Assembly (NCBI GenBank): GCA_947044405.1
Contig: CAMRHE010000166.1
Coordinates: 2,357,501 to 2,421,500, forward strand
Reading direction: 5' to 3'
From: Leptodactylus fallax
Taxonomy: Eukaryota; Chordata; Amphibia; Anura; Leptodactylidae
Length of the DNA stretch: 64,000 nt
This document shows positions 1 to 11,352 of the stretch, in pieces. Numbering within the stretch: position 1 is the first letter of the stretch; every line of letters begins with the position of its first letter. The notes below the pieces were generated by a model. It was not told the origin of the DNA. It saw only the letters and a program-made list of their open reading frames with translations, and ran no database searches. Both the position numbers and the translations under genes were made by a program.

Positions 1-589
1 CTGTCAGTACTTTTGGACAATTTTGGTGGCGTGCCGGGAGTAGCATGAGAGGACCCTGACAGGAGGAACACGTACGGGCCTAGTACTCAGATAACCAGAT
101 CTCTGTCAGGACTCCTGTAACTCCATCCTCATCATCCCTAGCTGGGAGAGACACGAGAGGCGGCGTAGTTGGAGGAGAAACCTTGTGTAGAGCCTGTAAC
201 AACTCTGGGCACCCTCCTAGAACCAAGGCTGGGGGATTGGACACTGACTTACTACTACCCCCATTGGGAAACTGCTGTTTTCTTCTGTCCCAGTTGATGC
301 AATAAAAGCTGCTCCTGTTCAACTGCACTGCTGTCTCCTGAGTCGTGCCTGCCATAACATCAGGGCCCTTCCGACCAACACCACACCGACTCAGAGAGGA
401 GAGGTCCCCTCTCAAACTGGAAGCGCCCCGGGGAAAACAACTACTACCACCACCACCATCCACTAGTGCTGCAGGACCCCCCTTGACTGTGTCCGGCCCC
501 GGAGTGGGGCTGGAGTGCTTGGTGAATGTGCTACTCCCATCTACTACTCCCATCCTCCAGTCTCCTCCATCTGGGTTCGGGCACGGGCT
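1..589. other. Unresolved GC-rich segment, possible LTR remnant
   Basis: No gene is recognised. An AATAAA hexamer lies at 301-306, followed by a pyrimidine- and GC-rich stretch, and a TTTTGGTGGCGTGCC motif near 21-36 resembles the start of a primer-binding region next to an LTR end. Open frames on both strands here are proline/glycine/serine-rich and look compositional. A retroelement LTR cut by the window edge is the best guess, but no second LTR or protein is visible. Confidence 0.25.
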
Positions 590-759
590 ACACACGGGGG
601 ACACGGGGATGTTCCCGTGTGCCGCCCCTGCACAGGCCGTGGTTGCCCGGTTCCTTTCATTAAATGAATAGGAGCCACGGAAGCACGGGCTGAAAAATAG
701 GACAGGAATAGGCCATGTCCTATCTGATGTGGGCTGGACTGTAGGCCCGCACGCAGGAC
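590..759. repeat. Partial copy of dispersed foldback family A
   Basis: Shares AATAGGACAGGAATAGG and GTCCTATCTGATG with the copies at 1074-1310 and (reverse-oriented core) 6154-6499. It stops abruptly where an L1 fragment begins, so it is truncated on the right. Confidence 0.5.
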
Positions 760-1073
760 TAGATCAAATGCTGATGTATTATGCATACAAGAATTCCACT
801 TTAATAAACAATATCCCCCTAAATTCACGAACACCAGAAAGAGCTGGTGTAATTTTTGCGGTCAGGAATACTGTTACGTTTCATTTGATGAATTCTGTTG
901 TAGACCACAAAGGAAGGTTTGTTGCCCTGATTTGCTCCATTAATAATGTAACTTTTAACCTATAAGTAGCTTACTATATAATATAATGTAAGTTAACTTA
1001 TATTGCCCCAATTCCTCTCAGGTTGCTTTTTTAAATTCCATTTAGTAAAAAGCTTAGAGGTAAAATCCAGGGT
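760..1073 (+). pseudogene. L1-type LINE endonuclease fragment
   Basis: This is a short piece of an L1-like ORF2 endonuclease domain. The frame contains VDHKGRFVALICSINNVTF, aligning in order with the RADPQGRFLIIVCLLNNAPF part of the full L1 endonuclease at 11353 onward. It matches the reverse-strand L1 at 44113-46440 much more closely at the nucleotide level, including the run into AAAAAGCTTAGAGG near 1048, so both belong to one L1 subfamily. Both ends are truncated and stops follow after about 65 residues. No promoter, start or poly(A) tail belongs to it. It is a dead fragment wedged between two copies of dispersed repeat family A. Confidence 0.75.
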
Positions 1074-1310
1074 GAGGCCAGTTGAAGACGACCGTTCTGC
1101 AACCGGCCTGCTGCGATTTAAAAGCATGATCTGCACACGGGAGACATGCAAAATAGGACAGGAATAGGACATGTCCTATCTGATGCGGCCTGGACTGTCG
1201 GCCCGCAAACAGGATCATGAAAATCACGGTCAAGTGTACGGGCCCATAGAAAAGAATGAAATACACGGATAGCACACTGACCCACAGCACTGTCATCTGC
1301 AACTAGCCTA
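1074..1310. repeat. Dispersed foldback family A
   Basis: Ends resemble each other in inverted orientation: AGGCCAGTTGAAGACGACCG on the left and CTGTCATCTGCAACTAGCCT on the right. The same ends occur on the copy at 6154-6499. It has no coding capacity and is probably a non-autonomous DNA element; the superfamily is not assigned. Confidence 0.55.
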
Positions 1311-1999
1311 AGACTGTTACTATAATCAGTCTTGTGCCTGTGTATCCAGAACATGACCAGGGCAGATTTGGATCCACTGAAAGTAAACAATGAAAATTCC
1401 CATTGAGTAACAGCAAGCATGTCTCGTATACTTGTCATGAGCAGAAGCCAATTGTGGCATCATGACAAGCATACCGTACTTGCCGTAATAATGAAATGAT
1501 ACTAAGCCTATATGATCAAGAGCAAAGATCAAGGTGCAATAGCTATAAAACACAGCAAACATCCCTCTGATCTCTGCTGTTAGATCCGTTTAATGCTGAG
1601 ATAAACATTGATCACAGCATACAAAGAGAGAGTCTGACTGGGAATCCATTTTTGTTCCCATCGCTAAGAATCTCTGGGATATCTCTGAGGGGATCATGCC
1701 TAATATAAGCATTTAAGTAGCTAATGGATCTTCAAAAAATACAGCATTCTGATCACAATCTTCATTTGTGGAAAAATTGTTATTTTTGTTGGAGATTTTG
1801 CTGCTTTTTTTTGTGCCAAACCCAGGAGTGGCTAACAAAAGGAATGGCAAATATAAAGGAAGCTCAATATATTCTTGGCTTTGACTCAAAAAACTGCAGC
1901 AAAATCTGCACATAGTACTTGCTTGAGGCAGAGTTTTACTTTTTCAGCAAGGAGATTTGCTTCTTTTTCACAAAATTCCCAGGGTAGTATGCACAGCCT
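1311..1999. other. No recognisable feature
   Basis: AT-rich sequence without a convincing reading frame, terminal repeat or RNA gene. Confidence 0.5.
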
Positions 2000-2300
2000 T
2001 TAAAGGGATTTTCAGAGCTAAAATTATTGACAATCTATCCTAAGGATAGATCATCTATTTCAGATGGGTGGGGGTAGATACCAGACATCCCTACCAGACA
2101 GCTAATCTCAGCAAATGATGCACAGAGAATGGAGCAGGACAAATCTGTGTAGTGGCCATACCAGGTTACTGCAAGCTTGGCTCCCATTCAAGTGAATCGC
2201 AGATTAAACTGCATTAACCTGGTTTGGCCACTGTAACGTAAACAGAACTGGCTGCTTCCTGCTCCATTCTCTGTGCACCAGCTGAAAGTCTCCATGGCAA
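2000..2300. repeat. TTAA-type MITE start with internal hairpin
   Basis: Begins TTAAAGGG at 2000, as in the TTAAAGG-ended MITEs elsewhere in the window. Inside, GCACAGAGAATGGAGCAGGA (near 2120) and its inverted counterpart (near 2255-2275) flank a second arm pair built on GTGGCCATACCAGGTTA, giving a long imperfect hairpin. A right-hand TTAA end was not found. Confidence 0.4.
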
Positions 2301-2535
2301 AAACCACCCAAAAAAATCAGTTGATTTGTGCTACAGCACACCTGCAGGAATCCCTGCTGTTCTCCAACAGCTTTTAGCTGTAGCCAGAAATCTCATCCAC
2401 TCTGCTACTATCTTACTAGCATATTCACACGACCTAGTTTCACCCTTGAAACTTTGTCTGTGTGTGTGTTGGTTTTATTGGCCAATTGTGTCATGTTTTT
2501 TTAAGCCATTTAGTGATCACTTTAAATATATACTG

Positions 2536-2541
2536 AAAAAA

Positions 2542-2591
<50 letters not shown>
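2536..2591. repeat. Poly(A) run followed by (TA)n
   Basis: About 24 adenines then about 16 TA units, abutting the left end of the Tc1 element. The TA tract is a natural target for Tc1 insertion. Confidence 0.95.
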
Positions 2592-2597
<6 letters not shown>

Positions 2598-2604
2598 CAT
2601 AGTA

Positions 2605-3960
2605 CAGACCAAAAGTTTGGACACACTTTCTCATTCCAAGAGTTTTCTGTATTTTCATGACTATAAAAATTGTAGATTCACACTGAAGGCATCAAAACTA
2701 TGAATTAACACATGTGGAATTATATACTTAACAAAAAAGTGTGAAACAACTGAAAATATGTCTTATATTCTAGGTTCTTCAAAGTAGCCACCTTTTGCTT
2801 TGATTACTGTCAGGTTTAATAAGTGGGATTTCTTGCCTTATAAATGGGGTTGGGACCATCGGTTGTGTTGTTCAGAAGTCAGGTGGATACACAGCTGATA
2901 GTCCTACTGAATGGAGTGTTAGAATTTGTATTATGGCAAGAAAAAAGCAGCTAAGTAAAGAAAAACGAGTGGCCATCATTACTTTAAGAAATGAAGGTCA
3001 GTCAGTCCGAAAAATTGGGAAAACTTTGAAAGTGTCCCCAAGTGCAGTACAAAGAAACTGGCTCACATGAGGACCGCCCCAGGAAAGGAAGACCAAGAGT
3101 CACCTCTGCTGCGGAGGATAAGTTCATCCGAGTCAGTAGCCTCAGAAATCGCAGGTTAACAGCAGCTCAGATTAGAGACCAGGTCAATGCCACACAGAGT
3201 TCTAGCAGCAGACACATCTCTACAACAACTGTTAAGAGGAGACTGTCTGCAGCAGGCCTTCATGGTAAAATAGCTGCTAGGAAACTACTGCTAAGGACAG
3301 GCAACAAGCAGCTTGTTTGGGCTAAAGAACACAAGGAATGGACATTAGACCTGTGGAAATCTGTGCTTTGGTCTGATGAGTCCAAATTTGAGATCTTTGG
3401 TTCCAACCACCGTGTCTTTGTGCGACGCAGAAAAGGTGAACGAATGGACTCTACATGCCTGGTTCCCACCGTGAAGCATGGAGGAGGAGGTGTGATGGTG
3501 TGGGGGTGCTTTGCTGGTGACACTGTTGGGGATTTATTTAAAATTGAAGGAATACTGAACCAGCATGGTTACCACAGCATTTTGCAGCGGCATGCTATTC
3601 CATCCAGTTTGCGTTTAGTTGGACCATCATTTATTTTTCAACAGGACAATGACCCCAAACACACCTCCAGACTGTGTAAGGGCTATTTGACCAAGGAGAG
3701 TGATGGGGTGCTACGCCAGATGACCTGGCCTCCACAGTCACCAGACCTGAACCCAATCGAGATGGTTTGGGGTGAACTGGACCGCAGAGTGAAGGCAAAA
3801 GGGCCAACAAGTGCTAAGCATCTCTGGGAACTCCTTCAAGACTGTTGGAAGACCATTTCAGGTGACTACCTCTTGAAGCTCATCAAGAGAATGCCAAGAG
3901 TGTGCAAAGCAGTAATCAAAGCAAAAGGTGGCTACTTTGAAGAACCTATAAAAATATATA
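2605..3960 (+). mobile_element. Tc1/mariner element, right outer end missing
   Basis: The left terminus ACAGACCAAAAGTTTGGACA lies just after a TA at 2603-2604. The inner part of the terminal inverted repeat is perfect over 37 bp (2772-2808 against 3911-3947), but the outer ~165 bp of the left repeat has no counterpart after 3947. The element therefore lost its right tip and cannot be mobilised as it stands. The right inner repeat overlaps the end of the transposase frame. Confidence 0.85.
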
Positions 3961-3971
3961 AAATCATTTAA
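2933..3971 (+). pseudogene. Tc1-family DD34E transposase, frameshifted
   Basis: Would cut and paste the element at TA dinucleotides. The N-terminal helix-turn-helix begins with ATG at 2933 (MARKKQLSKEKRVAII) and runs about 40 codons before a frame break near 3040-3050, where roughly ten bases appear to be lost. The remaining 309 codons from 3042 are open: a second DNA-binding region with RPRKGRPRVTSAAEDK, then the catalytic triad in WSDESKFEIFG, FQQDNDPKHTSR and [11 protein letters not shown]. Because the start and main frame are out of register, no full transposase can be made. The catalytic half looks otherwise undamaged. Confidence 0.9.
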
Positions 3972-4027
3972 TAATAAAAAATTGCTAGAGCCTTATTTTA
4001 ATAATTTTCTTTATTAGGCATGTTTTT

Positions 4028-4900
4028 TTTCTCACCTCTCAGTTGGTGCTGTGAAGGAAAAAAAATTCTGGTTAATCATGTTCCAGATATTGTAATGACT
4101 GTTGTTGGTGTTACGATTTTCCTATTTTCCTTCTTCTGCTTGTAATCATGACACTGGCAGATGTGGTTTAGCGCTGTTTAAGGGAGGAAGAGGACTGGAA
4201 ACAGGCAGAGACTTGCTGGGAAGACATTTGCTCCCCATTGGGAGACAGGAAAAAATGTGCCTGCTATGAAGTTCCAGTGAGGGTTTAAAAGCATGGTAAT
4301 CCGCTATTCATTTATTTGCAGCATACCAATAACATGCTTGTCACTATGTAGGCAATGAAGCATGCTTCCAAGTATGTGCTTGGACCCGGCGACCTGCAAT
4401 AATTTGTCTTAGCCAATGATGATGGGCGCTATCATCATCACCATCCACACAAATAAGGGTCAGCCTTGACTCCTGACTGTAAAATATCAACACCCCCTAT
4501 ACATCCACAAGAAAGTCTTCTTCCTTCTCCTCTTCAATTCTCCAGTTCCTTTCTAACATAAGACTGTGCTTGTGTTTGTGTCTGTGTTTCCTACAAGTTG
4601 TACAGTGATGCGGAATATGTTGGCGCTATATAAATAAAATGTATTATTATTATTATGTTTGTGGATCCCTAACATTCACAGAGTGGTGACAGTGACCAAA
4701 AGGTAGAAGTTGCTTTTTCTCAATCATACCTCATTGCATGAGTCTGTTTTCTGTAATATGTATGACATTACTGATGCTGCAGAGGTCCTTACTGACAAAT
4801 TTGGTGGGCTCCTCAAAGGGCTTCAGAAGGCAACACATTTCCCTCATGAGCTTCCAAAGAAGAATTTAAAAATAATTCATTTACCCTGTTTCCAGCTGTA
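4028..4900 (-). pseudogene. hAT transposase remnant, lower copy
   Basis: On the reverse strand, 4740-4860 reads LLKPFEEPTKFVSKDLCSIS, which fits the mid-region of hAT-family transposases before the C-terminal dimerisation segment. Sequence 4028-4480 is a diverged repeat of 5690-6110 (shared TTCTGGTTnnTCATGTTCCAG and GACACTnGnAG...GGCAGA stretches), placing both in equivalent positions of two hAT copies. It is heavily decayed with stops in all frames, and an L2 3' tail interrupts it at 4600-4655. Confidence 0.5.
4600..4655 (+). repeat. L2-type LINE 3' tail
   Basis: The stretch GTACAGTGATGCGGAATATG TTGGCGCTATATAAATAAA plus an (ATT)n end matches the 3' end of the L2 LINE at 48395-50825. This is a severely 5'-truncated copy. 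Confidence 0.75.
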
Positions 4901-5339
4901 TGGGGCAATAATTTACCACCTTCTTCAGCCTATGTTGATTTGCAAGTGCTACAGGCTTGCTATTATTTGGGAGACAAATTTGTGGCTGTGGGACATTTGA
5001 AAAGTGATGAAGAATTGGCTTTAAAAAAAAAAAAAAAGCCACCAAAGATTGTCCCTTTGAGCATATGTGAAAACAAAATGGTTTTGGCTTTTTTGATGCC
5101 ACTGTGGCATCAGTGTGCTATATTGAAATGTGATGGAACAGGCCGCAGGACATGTCTGATTGGTGGCAGTGGTGGTAGCTGTGGAAACATTTGTGGCAGT
5201 GTAGCAGGGTATAATATAATGGACCAGGCCGCAGGACATGTCTAGCTGAGTGGTGGCAGTGTGTGAGTAGCTATTTAAAAGTAGGAGATAGCATCTGCAG
5301 TACAATAAATAGAGCATGATGCTAAAGGAAGATGGTGGC

Positions 5340-6800
5340 ACCACTAGTCGTAGGCATCAGCTGAAAATGTGGGAAAATCCTCACAGATTCATGCCCGATT
5401 CATTTTGACAAAAGTGTTTTTTCCACACTAGTGCTAACGCTTCTTTTAGGTGTTACAACACCACCAGCATCACTGAACACCCTCTCAGCTATTACATTAG
5501 TAGTCAAGATAAAACTCCTATGGCAAACTGGCCCAGGTCCTTCCACTGCTCTAACCTCTTGGCCCAGAATTTCATGGGGTCACAGTTATCTCCTGGAATA
5601 TATGTGCACTCTAGGTACGACTGTACCTGTTGGTGCAGCCGGTGGGTGTCAGTTGCCTGTTGTGACTCTGGTTGGTGCTATGAGCTGAAAAATTTCTGGT
5701 TCCTCATGTTCCAGGTACTGTATTGGGCCTGGCTGCTAATACTGCTGCTTTTACTCCTCCTGACACTTGGAGCTGCGGCACTGGCAGAGGAAGTGTAGTG
5801 AGGTGGACTGGGAGCGGGGGCAGAGTACACCTGGGTACGCGTGTGACTGGCAGTTGCAGTGGTCTTCCTAAACACTATGGTAAGCTTGTATACAGCCTCT
5901 GCTGCTGATAATCCAATTTTTTTTTCTCTTTTGGAAGAATTCCCCATCATGTATTCATTCCTCTGCTTGATGTTAATAATAGGGTTGTCACTGTGTATAC
6001 AGCCTGCAAAGCTTGCCAGTGCGTGTGTGGACCCAGAAGCCTGCAATAGTTGGTGTTCTTGGCCAGCATGGTCGTCATCATCATAGGCATCTTGACTGTA
6101 CCTGGCTGTGTGTGTGACATAAAAAGGGCTCCCTCTACATCCAAGGGAGAGTCTAAGGCCCCTTGCAGACGAACATGGCTGTGGTCAGTGTGCTATCCGT
6201 GTATTTCATGGATAGCACACTGACCCATTCTTTTCTATGGCCCCGTACACACGACCGTGAATTTCACGGTCCCATGTACGGGCCAAAAGTCCGGGCCACA
6301 AAATATAGAACAGGTCCTATTCCTGTCCTATTCTGCGGCCCTTGCTTCCGTGGCTCCTATTCATTGATTGAAAGGAGCCGCGAAAGCCACAGCCCGTGCA
6401 CAGGCGGCACACGGGGGACATCCAGGTGTCCACCGTGTTCCGCCTGTGCTTTTAATTCACGGCCGGCCGGTTGCAGCACTGTCGTCTGCAACCAGCCTTG
6501 CTCCTCCTCCTCCTCTTCCTCTTCCAGTCTAGTAGTCCTAGTTCCTCCACAATAATGATCCTGACCCTAACAACCCTGACCCTACACAAATGGGGTGGAA
6601 CTAGTACCTGGCTTTATTGTGTTTTGAAACTGTGGCTGCTGTCACTGAAAACATTGTCCCAGTGGGCCATGAAAGCAATGTATTGTCCTTGTCTAAAACT
6701 GCTGCTCCACATGTCGACGGTGATGTGCACCTTTCCCCAGACTGACATATCCAAGGAACGGGCCACATTCCCCGATACTTAACGCTATAAAGCAGGGACA
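5340..6800 (-). pseudogene. hAT transposase remnant, upper copy
   Basis: Read on the reverse strand, 6550-6780 gives VHITVDMWSSSFRQGQYIAF, the hAT RNase-H-like core segment with the D of the DMW motif. At 5430-5640 it gives CDPMKFWAKRLEQWKDLGQF followed by AERVFSDAGGVVT, the hAT C-terminal dimerisation motif. The N-to-C order from high to low coordinates is correct for one reverse-strand gene. Family A repeat 6154-6499 sits in the middle and probably replaced or displaced the PFEEPT-like part. Multiple stops and frameshifts make it non-functional. A domesticated ZBED-type gene was considered, but the decay argues against it. Confidence 0.6.
6154..6499. repeat. Dispersed foldback family A, fullest copy
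   Basis: Starts AGGCCCCTTGCAGACGAACA and ends CTGTCGTCTGCAACCAGCCT, which are inverted versions of one another. Internal arms such as GTGCTATCCGTGTATTTCA / TGGATAGCACAC also pair. It lies within the hAT remnant. Confidence 0.65.
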
Positions 6801-6899
6801 GCTTTCCTAGAGAAATAATGGTGTTTACGTATTCTCTATTGATTGCTGTTACCTGGACAGACATTTTCTTATGGATGCCTGACATTGGAGTGGAGAAGG

Positions 6900-7857
6900 A
6901 GAAAGAGGAGAAGCAGATAGTGATGATGATAATAACGGAGCATGATTTTTTCCACTGTGTTTTGATATGCTTTTAAGTACACCTCATCTGCAACATCTGA
7001 ACATGGAATATTTCAGATGCTGCTTTGTTTTTGTGATGCAATTTTTGGCTGTGCACTTTTCAAAGGTAATGCTTTTGTTTTACTTGTCTCACCTGTAAAG
7101 AATGAAAAGCTCTCACACCACTGTGTTGTCACTCAGGATAAATACATACGAGAGAGTCGCTGGTCACTTTCTAGTCATATCAGTGGAAAGGGCAGAGAGA
7201 ACATCTACAGAAAGTACTAGGCAGAGACTATTATACAGACTAGGCTCTTACAAACATTTTAACTGCAGCCAGTCACGACAGAACTGACAGAGAGAAGTGA
7301 ACTTTCCTGACCTTGCTTTCTGCTTGATGCTGCTCTTGATTCTGACTGTGTGCATAAACAGTTGCAAGACACTGTGTGAGACCTTAGGGTATGCATATCC
7401 CTTGTGCCTACAGGGGATAATAAGAGGAGATCAACCCACTAACACTGACCCCTCAGCCAATTGCCATAATTGCCGGATGGGCATTCCAGCCCTGCATGTT
7501 TATGTTTGAGACTGCTGATGTTCTTTATAAGATATTATCTGCACAGCTAATAAGATATTAGGTCACAGGTTCACTGTCAGTGTGCACTTAATGTAGAAAA
7601 TGTTAAACGTATGAAGAAAAAAAAGCATCAAACAGAAAGGAATACATTATATACAGTACAGTTTCTTAGTAACATGTTTTCTTAATCCGTACATGGTCCA
7701 TTTTGAAGATCCCCTGTATCTGTTTTGTAGAGTTGGAGAAATTCATGTACAAAGTCTTTTGTCTACCCTACCATTTGCATTTTCTCCCATCTAGTTTGTT
7801 CCCTCTCCCAAGCTGTAACTTCTCATTTATTTTTACAAAATAAGAAAAGTCAATAAC
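6900..7857. other. No recognisable feature
   Basis: Ordinary AT-rich sequence. Short open frames show no domain or repeat I can name. Confidence 0.45.
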
Positions 7858-8188
7858 TTAAAGGGAGTCTATCATTGTTTTTTTTTTTTAGATTTTTAAC
7901 TAATCCCACCACTATATAGCCTTTAGAAAGGCTATTCTAGGCATACCTGTGGTGAAGAAATTAATTCTGCGGTTTCGCAAAAAAAAAAACGTTGGCGTCC
8001 TCACCATCCCTTCTTCCACTGTGGACACCTCCTCCTCTTCACTGCTGTCATCAGCAGCCTTTCTCATCGGCGTGAATTAAATCTCGCGCATACGCTGTAT
8101 GCTGATGACAGCAGTGAAGAGGAGGAGGAGGCTATATAGTAGTGGGATTAGTTAAAAATCGAAAAGACCAAGGATAGATTCCCTTTAA
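7858..8188. mobile_element. TTAA-flanked MITE (T2/Kolobok-like)
   Basis: TTAA at 7858-7861 and 8185-8188 flank inverted ends TTAAAGGGAGTCTATCATTG and (inverted) TTAAAGGGAATCTATCCTTG. The repeat continues for about 60 bp, including CTAATCCCACCACTATATAG. A second inner arm pair, CCTCTTCACTGCTGTCATCA, folds at 8030-8130. TTAAAGG ends with TTAA duplication are the described signature of frog T2-type MITEs, associated with the Kolobok superfamily. Confidence 0.8.
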
Positions 8189-8273
8189 ATGATATTGTAG
8201 TGTTCCGCAAAATTTGGAAAAATATTATTTATTCAGACTAAAGTTCTGTGTGTTTCATACTGGTGTATAATTT

Positions 8274-8460
8274 TAGGCTAAAACCCCAACGTAGCGAAAC
8301 GCAGCAAAAAAAAAAAAAGCTGCAGAAAAAAAGGCAGTGGAAAAGCATCGCGTTTTTTTCCACAGCATTTTTTGTTGCATTTTCGCAGAGTTTTCCTTTA
8401 ATACTGCATGGCGAACACTATAAAAATACATCCCAAAGACCATTAGCCAGATTGCTGTTT
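8274..8460. repeat. Dispersed family B, partial copy
   Basis: Begins TAGGCTAAAACCCCAACGTAGCG, a variant of the end of the next copy, followed by A-rich GCAGC/GCAGTGG tracts. The right inverted end is missing. Confidence 0.5.
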
Positions 8461-8620
8461 TAGGCTAAGGCCCCATGTAGTGCCCCGCAGCAAAAAAGCA
8501 CTGCTGGAAAAAACGGGGTAGCAACGTACTGTGGTTTTTCCCGCAGTACTTTTCACAGAAAGTCGTTTTTTCTTGTAGCGCTTTTTCACTGCAGCCCGCT
8601 ATGTGGGGCTTTAGCCTTAG
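8461..8620. repeat. Dispersed family B foldback MITE
   Basis: TAGGCTAAGGCCCCATGTAG on the left pairs with CTATGTGGGGCTTTAGCCTTA on the right. Other copies lie at 29749-30042 and 46840-47115. It has no coding capacity. Confidence 0.7.
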
Positions 8621-9880
8621 GAGTGTTTTAACATGGAGTGTTTCTGCAGAAAAAATGCATGCATTTTTTGAGCAAAAACACACTGGGACACATTTATTAA
8701 GCTGCTTGTGCCTTTTTTTGGCGTAAATTGCTATTTTGTGAGGTCTTTTTCTGTGCTACGCTTCATTTATGAAGTCTTCGCGCCTTTTTTTTCACACTGT
8801 AACGCTGCTCTTGCCACTCTCCTCTTTTAAAAGGTGCAAAATAGGCGCAATTGCACTCCAGTCCGTGAGCGGCATAAAAGAGCCCGTCAGGTTAGAATGC
8901 ATTAGAAAGGGGCAATTGCTCCTTTTTGCACAAAAAAGACACAAAATGGGGGGGGGGGGGGCGTGGCTAGCCGGTGACGTTAATGGCCGCATTTCTGTGA
9001 GCTCCTGCCAGCATCTCCGTGATCCAACGGATTATACCAGCATCCTAGCCTCAATATCGGGCCCCTGCCTCCAGGCTTTCCCCTACACCTTGGGGTACAC
9101 TCCGGTGGCAGTTTGGAGGACACCTTTACGGGGAGAAAGTAGCACGGGGATTTGGGGCCTACCTTACCGCCGGGCTCCTGACTCGCCATCTGCTCCACAC
9201 CTCGACCGACATACCGGCCGGCCCGGACACCGCCCTCTTCCCTGCTTCTTCTGCCGCTGCCGACGTTGCTTCTCTGCAGGATCGGAGGGCAGCGGCGGCG
9301 ATACCTCCGTGTGGTGCGGGTCGCCGCGCGGAGCGGCGACTCGCTTGGAGCGGCAGACACCGCGCTGAGGCCTGCAGCAGGAAGCATCAGACCCAGACAC
9401 TCAGCGGAGGCGGCCTACATCCCTGGATGACATCGCCTGTCCCAGGTCTGTGACTCGGCTCCCAGGTAGGAGATCTACTGCGGACAGCAAGGGGAGGGGG
9501 AGTGCTGAGGCTTTCCATAGGCATTAAGGAGACTCCCGACCTGGTCCTCTGCCTTCCCTTCCATCTAGCCATAACTAGGCCCTGAACGGACCCTCACTGG
9601 CACTCCTACTCTGCAGGATCCTTGCCCTCTACAGGCCTACACCGCCACTTCAGCTCTGTGATCATCAGTTGGCTTCCACACCTCAATCTCTGGCTGCAAT
9701 ATCAGCGAGCCGTAGCTCGCATCCTCCTCACATAATTCTCACTGGTTCCTACCTTCTGGGTGATGGCGACCTAGTTTTGGGGATTTAGTGCACCTTCTAG
9801 CAACCATTAGCGACAAATAGCCTGTTCTGGTATATCATACCTCTAAACGTTGAATTTATTGGAGACAACTACCTGCCAAT

Positions 9881-11125
9881 ATGGTGAAGGGTAGGAAACC
9901 CGCCAAAAAACCGGACAATAACCTGACTAATTATTTTGAGTGGGACCGTGGCGTAGATGGAGAACCGGGCCTCTCACCCACTGACCAAATAGAGCTTGTA
10001 CCCTCAATGCCCACGACTGCTGCAGGAATTACTGCGACAATCATAGAGGGGGCAGGCTTTAACCACGCCGAAGAATTGATGGATCTTCATCTACCTCCCA
10101 CCCCTGACGATATCCGATATGCAACACAGCAAAACCACTCTACATCAGCTCAATCCACCAAGGAGCCGATCTCGCTTCTGCGACAGTCACTGTCTCCGAA
10201 TACTAGCCCACTTAAACAAAAGCCTCGGATGGAACTTCCTGGAGACCTAGATTATTCCAAAGACCAACCTTCCTTTGAGGCCCCTACATCCGTCCCACCG
10301 ATTGGCCTAGACGGCTTCCCAACCACTAGCAGACCCGCCTCTGAACATACTCTGAGAGACATGCTCTTGGCCCTCTGCAGCTCCCTTCAAGCGGACTTTA
10401 CACAGCTGCTCCAGCCTCTCCAGTCCTCGGTCAGTGCACTGGATAAGCGAGTAATGCATATTGAGACTAAGATGGGCGACCTAGCTACGTCACACAACAA
10501 AATCATTGATGCACACAATGACCTTGAAGACGACGTTGAAAACCTCAAGGCGAAGATGGCCGATATGGAAGACCGTTCCCATAGAAACAACATCAAATTC
10601 AGAGGCATTTCAGAACAGGTTCAAACAGCTGATCTGTTTCCATACCTACAGGAATATATCAAATTTTTACTGCCCGACTCCTCAAACACGGATATCATTA
10701 TTGACAGAGCGCATAGGCTTCCTCGCCCCAGACACCTAGGAGATGAGATCCCAAGAGACGTATTGGCTAGATTTCACTTCTTTCATGTAAAAGAAAAATT
10801 ATTAGAAGCAGCTCGCAAGCAGAAATCTTGGCCTCCCAAATTCAGGGATGTACAGCTCTACACGGACCTCTACGCTACAACCCTACGCCTCCGCAGGGAA
10901 TTGCTCCTGGTCACGACAACGCTCCGAAAAAATAAAATTCAATATAGATGGGGGTTTCCTGTGAAGTTGATCATCCTGAAAGAAGGGACCACCTTCATCA
11001 TCCATAACCTGAATCAGGGTAAAGCATTGCTATCGACCTGGAGGATACCAATATCATCTCAAGATACGGCAAGTGCCTCCCATCCCTCAACTGCAGGACG
11101 AGGATCTCCTACAAATCATAAATGA
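9881..11125 (+). CDS. L1-type ORF1 protein, intact
   Basis: A 414-residue RNA-binding protein that packages the LINE transcript and assists target-primed integration. It begins MVKGRKPAKKPDNNLTNYFE, a basic start also seen in the related reverse-strand L1 ORF1 (MVHRGKKGPLKK, near 46250). A proline/serine-rich low-complexity segment covers about residues 40-150. A coiled coil follows at about 180-240, ending MADMEDRSHRN. Then come the RRM-like and C-terminal domains containing NNIKFRGI, IIDRAHRLPRPR and the late GFPVKLIILKEG segment. These features match the L1 ORF1 (Transposase_22-type) architecture of fish and frogs. No frameshift or internal stop is present. The gap to ORF2 is about 230 bp, so ORF2 would need reinitiation or another unconventional start. 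Confidence 0.9.
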   Translation: MVKGRKPAKKPDNNLTNYFEWDRGVDGEPGLSPTDQIELVPSMPTTAAGITATIIEGAGFNHAEELMDLHLPPTPDDIRYATQQNHSTSAQSTKEPISLLRQSLSPNTSPLKQKPRMELPGDLDYSKDQPSFEAPTSVPPIGLDGFPTTSRPASEHTLRDMLLALCSSLQADFTQLLQPLQSSVSALDKRVMHIETKMGDLATSHNKIIDAHNDLEDDVENLKAKMADMEDRSHRNNIKFRGISEQVQTADLFPYLQEYIKFLLPDSSNTDIIIDRAHRLPRPRHLGDEIPRDVLARFHFFHVKEKLLEAARKQKSWPPKFRDVQLYTDLYATTLRLRRELLLVTTTLRKNKIQYRWGFPVKLIILKEGTTFIIHNLNQGKALLSTWRIPISSQDTASASHPSTAGRGSPTNHK

Positions 11126-11352
11126 TTTTCCAGGATGGCTACACCTCTATACTTAGGTGCATAACCTCCCTTTGCTCTAGTGGCTTAACCGGCAAGCCTC
11201 TAATAGATACCCCCAAACATACAGTCAACCTGTATTCATCTTTGAACCGTTTGTTCACTCATTTTGTTTATTGATCTTCTCACTTGCGACACTGCCTACC
11301 CTTCTCCTGTGGATCCAACACACTCAGGACGTTCTCACTTTACAGTGACAAT

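Noticed and set aside
80..671. Open frames of 174 and 108 codons on opposite strands
   Set aside because: Low-complexity proline/glycine/serine content, overlapping each other, no motif or homologous feature.
2326..2703. 125-codon frame ending in poly-Lys and Ile-Tyr repeats
   Set aside because: Produced by the A-run and (TA)n microsatellite and running into the Tc1 end.
8769..9400. Overlapping open frames on both strands (up to 199 codons)
   Set aside because: They lie in and across the boundary of the GC-rich L1 5' UTR; composition keeps frames open and no domain is recognisable.
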